In this document: piece after piece, positions 27,735-37,562 of the stretch | Position numbering within the stretch: the first letter of the stretch is position 1 | Layout: each line of letters starts with the position of its first letter | The notes under the pieces: model-generated | What the model saw: only the letters and a program-made list of their open reading frames with translations | Databases searched by the model: none | Told to the model about the DNA's origin: nothing | Program-made: the position numbers and the translations under genes | DNA from: Smithella sp. | GTDB taxonomy: Bacteria > Desulfobacterota > Syntrophia > Syntrophales > Smithellaceae | Assembly: GCA_007244375.1 (NCBI GenBank) | Contig: SCVW01000016.1 | Location: 124,001 to 188,000, forward strand | Reading direction: 5' to 3' | DNA: 64,000 nucleotides

Positions 27735-28556
27735 ATGAAATCCATCTACCGTTTATTGACAATGAAAAGCGCCTTGGCGACACTTTTCGTTCTCGCCTGT
27801 TCGGTATTTTTCAATCCGGACATCTTTGCCCACACCGCCGATGAACTTACCGCTAAGACCGACGGTAAATCGGCAGTGATCAGTGCCACCATTACAGACT
27901 ATGGCACGCTCATGAACGGAGTGAAAAACCGGAAGTGGCTGTCGGTCCGACCGCTTCTGGATAATTGGACCGGTTTCGTCGTGGTAAAAAATACTGGAAA
28001 CACCTTTATCGACCATTTTACACTCACTTTTTCTTGCCCCATGAAAGATTCCGATGCCATCCGCATCGACCTGGTTTCGCCCGCCATGCCGTCCTGGCTG
28101 TGGAAGCCTTTTGCCGGCGACCTGCTCAGCCTGTGCACCCGAGATATGCTCTTTACGGTCAAAGACGGTGGCCTGAAAATCCGCGACGCCACCTCCGGCA
28201 CACTGATCGCTGTGACCCGGTTGATTTCTTCCAGATCATTGGGGTCGGCCGGACTGGCCCCGGGACAAGCCGTGATGGTCGAATACACGGAACCCTACGA
28301 CAGATGCATGGAAGGTTTCGTGAACAGTATCGCGACAAGAAAAAAAATGGTTATCGAGACCAAAATCACGGACAGGGAAAACAACGTGATGCAATTGACC
28401 ATGAAAAATTTTAAAATCACACTCCTAACATTTGACCAAATTGTGGCCGACATCACCTTCCGGGGATGCGGCCAATACGGCAGCTGCGATCTGAAGCTTT
28501 CCATCGACGGAAAGCTGATGGATTCGGTACCGTGGATTCAGTATGAATGGAAATGA
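27735..28556 (+). CDS. Secreted protein of unknown function
   Basis: Starting at ATG 27735 (AGGAAG 10 nt upstream) the product has 273 residues. A signal peptide is clear after a second Met (MKSALATLFVLACSVFFNPDIFAH, ATG 27762). The mature part has beta-rich segments (SAVISATITDYG, WTGFVVVKNTGNTFIDHFTLTFSCP, VMVEYTEPYDRC, NFKITLLTF) and five cysteines, suggesting a disulphide-stabilised periplasmic or extracellular beta-sandwich. I do not recognise the family. The TonB receptor follows 337 bp downstream with its own promoter. Confidence 0.65.
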   Translation: MKSIYRLLTMKSALATLFVLACSVFFNPDIFAHTADELTAKTDGKSAVISATITDYGTLMNGVKNRKWLSVRPLLDNWTGFVVVKNTGNTFIDHFTLTFSCPMKDSDAIRIDLVSPAMPSWLWKPFAGDLLSLCTRDMLFTVKDGGLKIRDATSGTLIAVTRLISSRSLGSAGLAPGQAVMVEYTEPYDRCMEGFVNSIATRKKMVIETKITDRENNVMQLTMKNFKITLLTFDQIVADITFRGCGQYGSCDLKLSIDGKLMDSVPWIQYEWK

Positions 28557-28893
28557 ATGAGTGCTTCGACAACGGGGTCGAATTTACATTCGAGGTGATC
28601 ACCGCACAGTTCCGGCAACAGCATAGCCCGCATATTTCATGAATATACTTATGCATTTCGTTCAAGCTCTACATCTTGTGCCCAAAATCTTCTTGACATA
28701 TAAGAGTGCGTTTCTTATACTATATTCGAAAAAAGGAATTTCTTATTAATCAATCCAATTCAATTGCTGCCTTTCTCGTTCAGATGGATCAACTGATGTA
28801 TGCAGATAAGCGAGACAAAGCGTCTAGGTAAATTTCAGAGTGATGTTATCCTTGTACTTGTTTAGAAGTTTATAAGGAAAGGAGGCAGTAAAA
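28557..28893 (+). promoter_or_regulatory. 337-bp gap with consensus promoter at 28693-28721
   Basis: TTGACA (28693-28698), a 17-bp spacer and TATACT (28716-28721) form a near-perfect sigma-70 promoter upstream of the TonB receptor, leaving a ~165-nt leader. AGGAGG is well placed before ATG 28894. No other gene is seen in the gap. Confidence 0.7.
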
Positions 28894-31019
28894 ATGCATA
28901 TATCCAAATATTTATGGATGTTAAGGAAATTTTTACAGGATCTGCCGAGATTCTATAAAAAGATATTTGAGGACATCTTTTTATTTGAGTTCTGCAGCAT
29001 CTTGAAGTTTGCGCCTCATTACAGAGAAATGCCTCTACGAATAATTTTGTCGGCTCTGCTGGTACTTTTTATGGCAAACCCTCTTTGTTCCTATGAGATC
29101 GCGAAGGGTGCGCAAATCGGACGTGATTTGGCGGAGATTAGCATTGAAGACCTGATGAATATTGAAATTACTACCGCATCGAAAATACCAGAAGTACTTT
29201 TTGAAACACCGGCCGCAATTTATGTCATTACCCAGGAAGAAATCCGACGCTCAGGTGTGACCAATATTGCAGAAGCCCTTCGTCTGGCTCCCGGGGTTGA
29301 AGTCGCTCGCATTGATTCAAATAAATGGGCCATCAGCATTCGCGGATTTGGCAGCCGGTTGGCAGATCACTTTTGGTATTAATGGATGGCAGAACCCTTT
29401 ATTCCCCGCTTTATGCAGGTGTTTACTGGGAAACACAGGATACTGTGCTTGAAGATATCGAGCGCATAGAAGTGATACGGGGCTCAGGCGGCACCCTATG
29501 GGGGGCAAATGCGGTTAACGGGATAATTAATATCATTACAAAAAGCGCTAAAGATACGCAGGGAGGCCTGATAACAGCTGGTGCGGGAACGGAAGAGAGG
29601 GGTTTTGCTAGTGTTCGTTACGGCGGGAAAAATAAAGATGATTTTAGTTATCGTGTTTACGGTAAGTACTTCAATCGCGATGCGGCCTATCATCAAAATG
29701 TTAATGATTTTGACCCGTGGCAGATGGGGCAGGCCGGTTTTAGAATAGATTGGGACAAGTCAGAACAAAATGAATTTACGTTTCATGGAGATATTTATGG
29801 GGCCAAGCTGGGGCAAAGAATTTCTGAAGCCCGATATTCCCCACCGTCTCAACCTTCTATAGAAGATGATACGCATTCTTATGGCGGAAATTTCTTATCA
29901 CAATGGCGGCATAGTCTGGAGAACAAATCCGATTGGACATTGCAATTCTATTATGACCGGACTGATCGAAGAGACCCCACCATTAAATGTGCTTTAGATA
30001 CTTTCGATTTTGATTTTCAGTATCACTTCTTCTGGATTTTAAGACAGGAAATTGTATGTGGGTTGGGGTATCGGCGTGTTTTTGGCAAAACTAGCGGCAT
30101 CCCTACCTCTGAATTTATTCCTGATGAGCAGAACGAAGATCTGTTTACCGCCTTCATCCAAGATAAAATCGGCATCGTTGAAAATCGCCTGTTTCTCATC
30201 TTGGGATCAAAATTTGAACATAACGATTACAGTGGATATGAATATCAGCCAAGTGGTCGTTTGCTTTGGACACCAACTGCATACCAGACATTCTGGGGTT
30301 CTGTTTCTCGTGCCGTCAGGACGCCGTCGCGCCTGGAGCATAACTTCAGTTTGACGGCTTTTGTAAATGCCGTTCCTCCCACTTTTGTTCGAGTATCTGG
30401 AGATGATGAGTTTGAATCTGAAAAATTGATTTCTTATGAGTTAGGCTATCGTGTTCAACTCACGAAAAGACTGTTTGTTGATGTGGCTGCCTATTACAAT
30501 GATTACTCAAACTTGATGAGCGCGGAACCTGGAACTCCATTTGTAGAACCATCGCCTGTACCGCCGCACATCGTAGTTCCTATATCTTTCAGAAATAAGA
30601 TTTATGGAAAACTTTACGGAGGAGAAGTATATGTTGACTATCGATTACTCGACTGGTGGCGCATTAGCGCATATCATGCCATATTGCAAATGGACTTAAA
30701 AACCGATGACAACAGCAAAGATACGTCAACGGTGAAAAATCTGGATGGTTCCAGTCCGAAACACCAGAGTTCCCTTCGCTCCTATATGGATCTTCCCGGC
30801 AAAACCAGTCTGGATTGTATCTTTCGGTATGTTAGTGAGCTTCCGTTCCAGGGAATCGACAATTATTTTAACTTGGATGTGCGCCTGGGATGGAAGGTGA
30901 AGCCGAATCTGGAGCTATCCATTGTGGGACAGAACCTGCTGGATACGGAGCATCCCGAATATGGTGGCGGTAGCGAGGTTCAGCGTGGATGTTACGCAAA
31001 GATTCAATGGCAATGGTAA
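28894..31019 (+). pseudogene. TonB-dependent outer-membrane receptor, single frameshift
   Basis: An outer-membrane receptor for energised uptake of an unknown ligand (siderophore, cobalamin or similar). Frame 1 gives a signal peptide (MPLRIILSALLVLFMANPLC, from Met 46), a plug start (FETPAAIYVITQEEIRRSG, NIAEALRLAPGVEV) and ends at TAA 29380-29382 after RGFGSRLADH. The next frame resumes immediately with LLVLMDGRTLYSPLYAGVYW, IERIEVIRGSGGTLWGANAV and a full beta-barrel ending AKIQWQW. The break lies at about 29368-29371 and needs one added base. It is either a real mutation, phase variation or a sequencing error. The 45 residues before the signal peptide are unusual, although AGGAGG supports ATG 28894. 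Confidence 0.85.
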
Positions 31020-31365
31020 AGATAAATATATTTGCGAATTCTGGGACATAACACTTAATGATTCATTACAAGGTCGAGTTATTTATTATGTTTCCAAAAC
31101 TCAATATACATTTTCTGATATTTTATATGCAGGGTAGCGACAACCTGCACAAGTTTTTTATCCAAAGTCCAGCCAGGCACACTGGTCAAGACCACCGATG
31201 TAATCAGATGGGCATCAACATAACACAAACCTTTTCCCATTAAACGATGATTCTCAATAAAGGAAATACATCGTGTTCAGCTTCGATGCTCATCGGAAGC
31301 AATTGCAAAGAAGAAAGAAGGAAGTTCTGATCAATTCAATCAATCAGCAAACAGGAGGATATGAA
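31020..31365. other. 346-bp gap with a dispersed repeat and flavodoxin leader
   Basis: Holds the first copy of the ACACTTAATGATTCATTACAA repeat (31045-31107, listed separately). From 31260 an open frame runs into the flavodoxin gene, but the GTG at 31366 has the only good ribosome binding site. Nothing else is recognised. Confidence 0.4.
31042..31107. repeat. Dispersed repeat ACACTTAATGATTCATTACAA, copy A
   Basis: The 21-nt core at about 31049-31069 is followed by CGAGTTATTTATTATG and CCAAAACTC. The same order of blocks is at 34779-34845, and a related, more palindromic copy is at 35246-35288. The region lies just after the TonB receptor stop codon. Confidence 0.6.
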
Positions 31366-31860
31366 GTGAAAGCATTAATCGCGTATTATTCAGACACCGG
31401 AAACACAGAAAAAGTCGCCCGTGCTATTTCCGATGCCGTTGATTTCGATAAGGACGTCAGTAAAATTTCTGATGTGACGGACTGGAAAGGCTACGACATC
31501 ATCTTCTTCGGTTTCCCAGTGCATGCGCACAGTGTCCCTCAAAAGGCAGCTCAGCAGATCGCAAAGATTCCGGAAGGGCAGAAAATCGTTTTTTTCTCAA
31601 CTCACGGCTCTTTGCGTGACGGCATATTACCCAAACAGGCATTCGAGCATGCGCTGGGTCTTGCGGCAAAGCTGAAGGTGCTCGGACACTTCGGATGCCG
31701 CGGCAAGGTTACCGAACAGATCATTGACGCCCTGCAGAAAAGCCCTCAACACAAAGCGTGGGCGGAAGAGGCCGCGGGCGCTTTGCGTCACCCCGATGAA
31801 AATGATTTGGCTGACGCCAAAGCCTTTGGCACGCAGATGGTCGCAAAAATCAAGGCTTAA
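31366..31860 (+). CDS. Flavodoxin-family protein
   Basis: A short-chain electron carrier or flavoenzyme binding FMN. The phosphate-binding loop is at the very start, ALIAYYSDTGNTEKVARAI. Further flavodoxin-like segments are YDIIFFGFPVHAHSVP and KIVFFSTHGSLRDG, where the isoalloxazine-contacting loops fall. Translation starts at GTG 31366, with AGGAGG 8 nt upstream; upstream in-frame codons lack family similarity. Length 164 residues fits a single-domain flavodoxin. It is monocistronic, with a terminator downstream. The redox partner is unknown. Confidence 0.85.
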   Translation: MKALIAYYSDTGNTEKVARAISDAVDFDKDVSKISDVTDWKGYDIIFFGFPVHAHSVPQKAAQQIAKIPEGQKIVFFSTHGSLRDGILPKQAFEHALGLAAKLKVLGHFGCRGKVTEQIIDALQKSPQHKAWAEEAAGALRHPDENDLADAKAFGTQMVAKIKA

Positions 31861-31869
31861 GAAAAGTTT

Positions 31870-31912
31870 ATCCCCCCGCTGTTGCATTCGTTGCATGCAA
31901 GGGGATTTTTAT
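31870..31912 (+). terminator. Probable Rho-independent terminator after the flavodoxin gene
   Basis: ATCCCC (31870-31875) can pair with GGGGAT (31901-31906), followed by TTTTATTT. The stem encloses a loop that can fold further (TTGCAT..ATGCAA). It starts 9 bp after the stop codon. Confidence 0.65.
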
Positions 31913-32008
31913 TTCAAACAGAGATAGTCGCAAATAGCTCAAGAATTTTTCAATGGTTGTCGAATGATCTATCCATAAAAGACTCTCGATCGACTGTGCA
32001 TTTTTGCG

Positions 32009-34720
32009 TCAGCGCGCTTTTTTTAAAATGTGCAATCGCACCCACTTTTCCAGGCCGATAATTCCGTAAACAGCGACAGCAATCACTATAATTAAAAACC
32101 AGTCGTTTGCGCCAATGGGTGCGCTGTGGAAAACTTTATTCATAAAAGGCGCGTAAGTGAATAAAAGCTGCAAAACGATCATCAGGCCGCTGCCGACCAG
32201 TACCCAGGGATTGGAAAACAGTCCGATTTTAAACATGGAACTGGTCAACGACCGGCAGTTGAACAAATAGGTAAGTTCAATCATAATAAACAAATTCACC
32301 GCGACCGTGCGCGCAACATCCAGCGGGTAGCCCATGCTTTTCTGCCAGTTGAAGATGGAAAAGACCGCCGCGAGCATGAGGAAGGAAACCAGCAGAATGC
32401 GTCCGATGAGAATGCCGGATAAAATCGGGCTGTCGGGCTTGCGGGGCGGATAATTCATCACATCTTTTTCACCCGGTTCGAAGGCCAGCATCAATCCCAG
32501 AAGCACCGCCGTGGTCATATTGATCCAGAGAATCTGCACCGGCATAATGGGCAGGGCCACGCCGGCCATGATGGCAGCCAGAATGACGAGCCCTTCACCA
32601 CCGTTGGTCGGCAGCGTCCATGTTATAAATTTGACCAGGTTGTCGAAAATCCGGCGGCCTTCCTCGACGGCGGCAGTAATACTGGCGAAATTATCGTCAG
32701 TCAGCACCATGTCGGCAGCCTCCTTGGAAACATCGGTGCCGGTTATGCCCATCGCGATGCCGATATTGGCTTGTTTCAGGGCAGGTGCGTCGTTGACGCC
32801 GTCACCGGTCATCGCAACAACATGGTTGCGTGCCTGCAGCGCTTCGACCAGGCGCAGCTTCTGCTCCGGTGCAACACGGGCAAACACCGATGTGCTTCCG
32901 GCTTTTTCAATCATTTCTTCATCCGAAAGACTTTCCAGTTGTTTTCCGGTGAGAGTTTCAGGTTTTTCATGTTCACGACCATAAACACGGCCTATTCCCA
33001 ACTGCAGGGCAATTTCCGTCGCGGTGACGGCATGGTCGCCTGTAATCATTTTGACGGTGATACCGGCCTTGCGGCACACGCCAACGGCCGCAATGGCCTC
33101 CGTACGCGGCGGATCAATCATTCCCTGCAATCCCAGAAAGGTCAGACCGGACATGCAGTCATCAATATCAAGTTTGTCTTTATCAACGTTCCTGCGCGCC
33201 AGTGCCAGCACGCGCAAACCGTTGGAGGCAAGCTCATCCGATTTTTCGAAGATGTCTTGCTTGTTCAGCGCCATCGGCGTTCCGTCCGCCGTCAAACTTT
33301 CCGAACAGGCGTCAAGAACCTTTTCTATAGCACCTTTCAGATAGACAATATTGCCCGCTTCGGTTTTATGCAGTGTGGCCATAAACTGCCGTTCCGATTC
33401 AAAGGGAATGACATCCAGCCTGGACATTTTTTCTGAAGCCTGATGATGTAAAAATCCCGCTTTGGCGGCTGCTGTGATGAGCGCACCTTCTGTCGGATCA
33501 CCCTCGACGCGCCACATGCCCTCAGACTCGACCAGGCGGGAATCATTGCAAAGCAGTCCGGACAGCAGCGTCTCGGACAAAACAACGGGCATGTTCACGC
33601 CAACGGCCGCTCCTCCCGACAATATTTCTCCTTCCGGTGCATAACCGTTGCCCTGAACATCAAAGTATTCGTTACCTGCAAAAATGCGGCGCACCGTCAT
33701 CTGATTTTCGGTGAGTGTGCCGGTTTTGTCCGAACAGATGACGGTTGTGCTGCCCAGCGTTTCAACAGCCGGGAGTTTGCGAATGATGGCCTTGCGTTTG
33801 GCCATGCGGCTGACGCCGATGGCGAGTGTAATCGTGACGGCGGCAGGCAACCCCTCCGGGATGGCGCCGACAGCAAGCGCAACGGCGGCCATGAACATAT
33901 CGACAATGCCTTCGCCCCGCCAGAGACCCACGCCAAACGCCAACGCCGCGAGGATCAGAATCGCAATTAAAAGAATTTTGCTGAAGGATGCAATCTTTAC
34001 CGTAAGCGGCGTGGAAAGATCCGCCGCCTCGGCAATCATTTCGGAGATGCGCCCCGTTTCCGTTTTATCGCCGGTGGCAACAATAACCGCCTGCGCCTGT
34101 CCATACGTTACCAACGTGCCCGCGTAGGCCATGTTGTGCCGGTCGGCCAGAATCGTATCCGGATTCAGTGTGCCTATTTTTTTCATGACGGGAACGGATT
34201 CGCCGGTCAGCGCTGATTCATCCACCTGCAGGTCGCGACAGGTCAAAAGACGGACGTCGGCAGGCACTTTATCGCCGGACTGGATGCGAACGATATCACC
34301 CGGAACCAGTAGGGTCGAGTCGATCTGCATCCATTTGCCGTCGCGCAAAACCGTTGCCTGCGTCGTCATCATCTGTTTGAGAGATTCAATGGCTTTTTCT
34401 GCTTTGGATTCCTGGATAAATCCGATAATGGCATTGACAATCACGACTCCGAAAATAACGGAGGAATCCACCCATTCCTGCAAAATCAGCGTGATAAAGG
34501 CGGCAGCCAGCAAAATATAAACAAGCGGCTGGTGAAATTGCAGCAGGAACCGGATGAGGGGACCTTTTTGTTTTTTGGCCGTAACCATGTTGGGACCGAA
34601 ACGCTCCAACCGGTGCTTTACTTCAAACAACGAAAGCCCGCGGTGCGGATGCGTCGTCAACAGCGTTGTGACTTCCTCGGCCGGACAGTGATGCCAGTGT
34701 TTACAGATTAAAGATTCCAT
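32009..34720 (-). CDS. P2-type cation-transporting ATPase (Ca2+/monovalent cation type)
   Basis: A 903-residue P-type ATPase pumping a cation across the inner membrane. Visible: N-terminal cation-ATPase domain ([11 protein letters not shown]), actuator motif LTGES (171-175), the M4 ion-site motif AIPEGLP (286-292), phosphorylation site DKTGTLT (D331), and hinge TGDGVNDAP. Ten membrane segments are expected, six of them in the C-terminal third. IPEGLP is the pattern of P2A Ca2+ pumps and of Na+/K+-like P2 pumps, not of heavy-metal P1B pumps (no CPC). The conserved acidic residue in M5/M6 (PTNGGEGLV) also fits. The ion cannot be fixed from sequence. It is monocistronic. Confidence 0.92.
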   Translation of the reverse strand: MESLICKHWHHCPAEEVTTLLTTHPHRGLSLFEVKHRLERFGPNMVTAKKQKGPLIRFLLQFHQPLVYILLAAAFITLILQEWVDSSVIFGVVIVNAIIGFIQESKAEKAIESLKQMMTTQATVLRDGKWMQIDSTLLVPGDIVRIQSGDKVPADVRLLTCRDLQVDESALTGESVPVMKKIGTLNPDTILADRHNMAYAGTLVTYGQAQAVIVATGDKTETGRISEMIAEAADLSTPLTVKIASFSKILLIAILILAALAFGVGLWRGEGIVDMFMAAVALAVGAIPEGLPAAVTITLAIGVSRMAKRKAIIRKLPAVETLGSTTVICSDKTGTLTENQMTVRRIFAGNEYFDVQGNGYAPEGEILSGGAAVGVNMPVVLSETLLSGLLCNDSRLVESEGMWRVEGDPTEGALITAAAKAGFLHHQASEKMSRLDVIPFESERQFMATLHKTEAGNIVYLKGAIEKVLDACSESLTADGTPMALNKQDIFEKSDELASNGLRVLALARRNVDKDKLDIDDCMSGLTFLGLQGMIDPPRTEAIAAVGVCRKAGITVKMITGDHAVTATEIALQLGIGRVYGREHEKPETLTGKQLESLSDEEMIEKAGSTSVFARVAPEQKLRLVEALQARNHVVAMTGDGVNDAPALKQANIGIAMGITGTDVSKEAADMVLTDDNFASITAAVEEGRRIFDNLVKFITWTLPTNGGEGLVILAAIMAGVALPIMPVQILWINMTTAVLLGLMLAFEPGEKDVMNYPPRKPDSPILSGILIGRILLVSFLMLAAVFSIFNWQKSMGYPLDVARTVAVNLFIMIELTYLFNCRSLTSSMFKIGLFSNPWVLVGSGLMIVLQLLFTYAPFMNKVFHSAPIGANDWFLIIVIAVAVYGIIGLEKWVRLHILKKAR

Positions 34721-34778
34721 TGCGTTATCCTCATAACAATCATGCTGTTGGCAAATGCAAATTCCAGGAGGAATTCAA

Positions 34779-34845
34779 GAAACACTTAATGATTCATTAC
34801 AAAACTGAGTTATGTATTATACCCCCAAAACTCTCAATAAATTCC
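34779..34845. repeat. Dispersed repeat ACACTTAATGATTCATTACAA, copy B
   Basis: Same 21-nt core as copy A (at about 34782-34802), followed by CTGAGTTATGTATTAT and CCCAAAACTC. It lies between the P-type ATPase start and the 34881 gene. Confidence 0.6.
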
Positions 34846-34880
34846 CGGGCCGTTGGCGATGTTTCGATAAAAAATCAAGC

Positions 34881-35216
34881 TCATCTTTTCTTACGAATGA
34901 CTTTGATTACTTTTAACGCTATCAGATTACCATCTCTTTCTATGTAGTTTATTTTCACATTATCATTGACAATGACATTTTTAGCCGGTTTATCTAATTT
35001 AAACTCCATATTCTCTGTATCACCTTTAACTTTGCGTACTATTATTATATGGTTATCTGAAATCTCGATAACTTTTCCTTTTGCATGCATTTTGGCAGGC
35101 TTAATAATATTCGTTTTTAATTGAATGGTGCCTGCAGGCATGACAAATTTATCAGCTGCAAAGCTAAAAGAAGCCAGGATAATAATTGCACCCAGATATA
35201 ATAATACTTTCTTCAC
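34881..35216 (-). CDS. Small periplasmic OB-fold-like protein
   Basis: A 111-residue protein with a clear cleavable signal peptide (MKKVLLYLGAIIILASFSFA, predicted cut before ADKF). The mature part has alternating beta strands (AKGKVIEISDNHIIIVRKV, EFKLDKPAKNVIVNDNVKI, NLIALKVIKVI) typical of small OB-fold domains such as DUF5666-like proteins. Function is unknown. It is flanked on both sides by copies of the ACACTTAAT repeat family. Confidence 0.65.
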   Translation of the reverse strand: MKKVLLYLGAIIILASFSFAADKFVMPAGTIQLKTNIIKPAKMHAKGKVIEISDNHIIIVRKVKGDTENMEFKLDKPAKNVIVNDNVKINYIERDGNLIALKVIKVIRKKR

Positions 35217-35245
35217 GAAAAATCACATCCTCTATTACACACATA

Positions 35246-35288
35246 ACACTTAATTCTTCATCACAATACCAAGGTGTTATGTCCCCGG
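35246..35288. repeat. Palindromic relative of the ACACTTAAT repeat, copy C
   Basis: CATAACACTT and AAGGTGTTATG are near-perfect reverse complements flanking TAATTCTTCATCACAATACC. The right end continues TCCCC. It looks like the fuller palindromic form of copies A and B. Confidence 0.5.
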
Positions 35289-35307
35289 ATTTTTCAGAAC
35301 AAAAATA

Positions 35308-36099
35308 CTAATAAACAGGAATACTCTTTTTAAACATATCAATTATTATGTTTTCCATTGAATATAGACCTATCGGGGCATCAACCAGCCATTTTGAAGC
35401 AAAAATAGCACCCTGCCCAAAAGCTCTCTTATTTATACTTTCATGAATAAGTCTGATTGTCTGATTAGGCAATCCGAAAATGATTTCATGCTTCCCCACA
35501 ATTCCTCCCACACGGACGGAATTGACATGCTTATCTTTCTCCAGACCAAGGATGCCGGCTATTTTCAAAGCAGTTCCGGATTGTTCTTTTTTGTTACGGA
35601 AGTGTTCTTCCACAATTTCAATATCGGCATGAGGAGCTATTCCTTGAAGTATCTGCGAAGCAACCAAAAGAAAATTTATACCCAGTGTAATATTAGGCGA
35701 ATAAAGAACTGATGTCTTTTCCGCCATTTCCCGCAAATCCTGCAAATCATTTTCTTTGTACTTGGAAATGGCAGAAATAATTTTAGTCCCGAAATCAGCA
35801 GCCGATGAGTAGCTATTATGACCTCTGGCACTTGAAAAATCTACTATAATGTCGACAGGACGATTTTGGAAAAAAGATGACGAAACTTCATCAACTGAAA
35901 ATATAGGGGCATCATTTACTTCATATCCCAAAAGGCGTGTTGCATACTTGTGATTATCTTTGTGGGTACGTCTCACTACCCATTCTAAATCAAACAGGTC
36001 ATCTTTAAGAAACTCGTCCGCTACCATGCGGCCTGTATTCCCGAAACCAAACAAACCTACTTTTATTCTTCTTTGTTCTTTATTTTTTTTTGTCTTCAT
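35308..36099 (-). CDS. DapB-like dihydrodipicolinate reductase family protein, altered active site
   Basis: The 263-residue product has the DapB layout: N-terminal nucleotide-binding loop VGLFGFGNTGRMV, a central VDIIVDFSSARG, NITLGINFL, and a C-terminal GGIVGKHEIIFG. The canonical catalytic segment (HHxxKxDxPSGTA) is changed to EHFRNKKEQSGTA: the His, Lys and SGT remain, but the Asp is Glu, the Pro is lost and one residue is missing. This may be a paralogue acting on another imine or amino acid rather than the lysine-pathway enzyme. It lies 63 bp downstream of a D-Ala-D-Ala ligase-like gene on the same strand and is likely co-transcribed with it. Confidence 0.8.
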   Translation of the reverse strand: MKTKKNKEQRRIKVGLFGFGNTGRMVADEFLKDDLFDLEWVVRRTHKDNHKYATRLLGYEVNDAPIFSVDEVSSSFFQNRPVDIIVDFSSARGHNSYSSAADFGTKIISAISKYKENDLQDLREMAEKTSVLYSPNITLGINFLLVASQILQGIAPHADIEIVEEHFRNKKEQSGTALKIAGILGLEKDKHVNSVRVGGIVGKHEIIFGLPNQTIRLIHESINKRAFGQGAIFASKWLVDAPIGLYSMENIIIDMFKKSIPVY

Positions 36100-36162
36100 C
36101 AGTATACTATTTTCTTCATACGATTATTAATTTTTACCAATTTTTTCTTAAAAATATTTGCT

Positions 36163-37170
36163 TTACCTACTGAAGACCGGATGTCGGGCTGCCGCCAGGT
36201 TAACAATACGGCTGCCCATCGCACCATAGGAATAGCCGACTTCAGCCGCAGCGTGTGTCATCGATGTATATGGATTGATATCAGGATTCGGATTAACGTC
36301 AATGACATAGAAAACATCGTTGAGGTATCTTACGTCAATTCGCCCGTAATCTCTGCAACCGGTCGCCTGATAAGCAGCAATAACGATACGTTCCAGCTCG
36401 GCTTTAGCCGAAGTTTCCAGTTCTACCGGTACGCGCATATCGATACTTTCATATAAACGAGAGCCGGGGACATACTTGGCTTCGTAAGTAAAAAGCCTGT
36501 CACGTAGATCTGTCAGGCCGCTATAATCCATTTCCACGGAAGGCAACATGGAAATCTTTCCATTTCCCCAGACAGCATTAAGAAGTTCTCTTCCATCAAT
36601 AAATTCTTCGACCAGTGCCGGTTGCCTATAAGTATCCAAAACAAAAGCTATGCGGTTTTCCAGTTCCGCAGGAGATGTAACGATAGATTCGGAAGTAATC
36701 CCGATACTGCAATGCTCATGGGCAGGTTTAACAATAGAAGGAAAGATGTTCCAGTCTTCCGCTTCAGTATTGTCAAACACATTCCAAAGCGGTGTGGGAA
36801 TTTTTGCTTCATTCAGAATTCTTTTTACCGCCGGTTTATCATGTGCTAATGCCAGTACGTCATATGATGAACCTGTGAAGACAAAGCCCATCTTTTCCAT
36901 AACAGCAGCTATTAAAGGTTCACTATGCGGAACGCCGGGAAGTTCTTCACACCAGTTAAATACTACATAATCACGAGGATTAAAAACACTCAACCTGTCC
37001 GCCAAACAATCGTCTTCAACCGCAACGACTTCGATAGAATGACCCAATTCATTTAAAGCATTACCAAATATTGCGACATCCTGCCCAGTTTCTTGTTTTT
37101 CCTCAGATGTCCATTCAGGATTAATGTTATGAAGAAGAAGCACTGGAATATCATATTGCAGTTCATGCAT
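36163..37170 (-). CDS. D-alanine-D-alanine ligase-like ATP-grasp protein
   Basis: An ATP-grasp ligase joining a carboxylate to an amine with ATP. At 335 residues it shows ATP-grasp segments: HDKPAVKRILNEAKIPTP, FPSIVKPAHEHCSIGI, PALVEEFIDGRELLNAVWG, and the metal-site end RDYGRIDVRY..VIDVNPNPDINP. AGGAAGG lies 4 nt before ATG 37170. It is closest to Ddl-type enzymes, but the N-terminal region differs enough that a different amino-acid pair is possible. With the DapB-like gene it forms a two-gene unit, whose product is unknown. Confidence 0.78.
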   Translation of the reverse strand: MHELQYDIPVLLLHNINPEWTSEEKQETGQDVAIFGNALNELGHSIEVVAVEDDCLADRLSVFNPRDYVVFNWCEELPGVPHSEPLIAAVMEKMGFVFTGSSYDVLALAHDKPAVKRILNEAKIPTPLWNVFDNTEAEDWNIFPSIVKPAHEHCSIGITSESIVTSPAELENRIAFVLDTYRQPALVEEFIDGRELLNAVWGNGKISMLPSVEMDYSGLTDLRDRLFTYEAKYVPGSRLYESIDMRVPVELETSAKAELERIVIAAYQATGCRDYGRIDVRYLNDVFYVIDVNPNPDINPYTSMTHAAAEVGYSYGAMGSRIVNLAAARHPVFSR

Positions 37171-37339
37171 AACCTTCCTGCCTTACGCCCTGTCGAATGA
37201 GCTTAAGTTTTTATTCTACATATTTTTTATATAAACTTTATTCTCACAACTTGATAAATTATAAAATATTTAATCATAATATTTTAATTTTAATAAATTT
37301 TTGTTTGTCCTTATCCAACAAAGAGTCGGAATTAAAAAA

Positions 37340-37370
37340 CCGCCATCTGATCTTTTTAATCAGATGGCGG
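37340..37370 (-). terminator. Strong Rho-independent terminator of the amgK operon
   Basis: CCGCCATCTGAT (37340-37351) and ATCAGATGGCGG (37359-37370) pair perfectly over 12 bp. On the minus strand the stem is followed by a run of T (opposite 37334-37339), so it ends transcription coming from amgK. The rest of the 392-bp gap 37171-37562 is AT-rich with no gene seen. Confidence 0.88.
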
Positions 37371-37562
37371 CCCGACCATCAAAATAACTCTCTCCACAAG
37401 TATCTTTGAACTTATGGACCCACTTTCCTCTTGATCAATTCTCTTAAAGATCATCAACGAATTACCTTTTTAAATACTACACAGATTAAAGAAATGCAAG
37501 CATTGCGTTATCATTTTACAGATAAAAGCAATAAACATTTTTTAAATAGACAAAATTTTATT

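Noticed and set aside
29325-31019. Independent gene starting at 29325 for the TonB receptor barrel
   Set aside because: The ATG there falls inside the overlap with the plug region and gives non-family residues (MGHQHSRIWQ); the two frames join cleanly as one frameshifted receptor.
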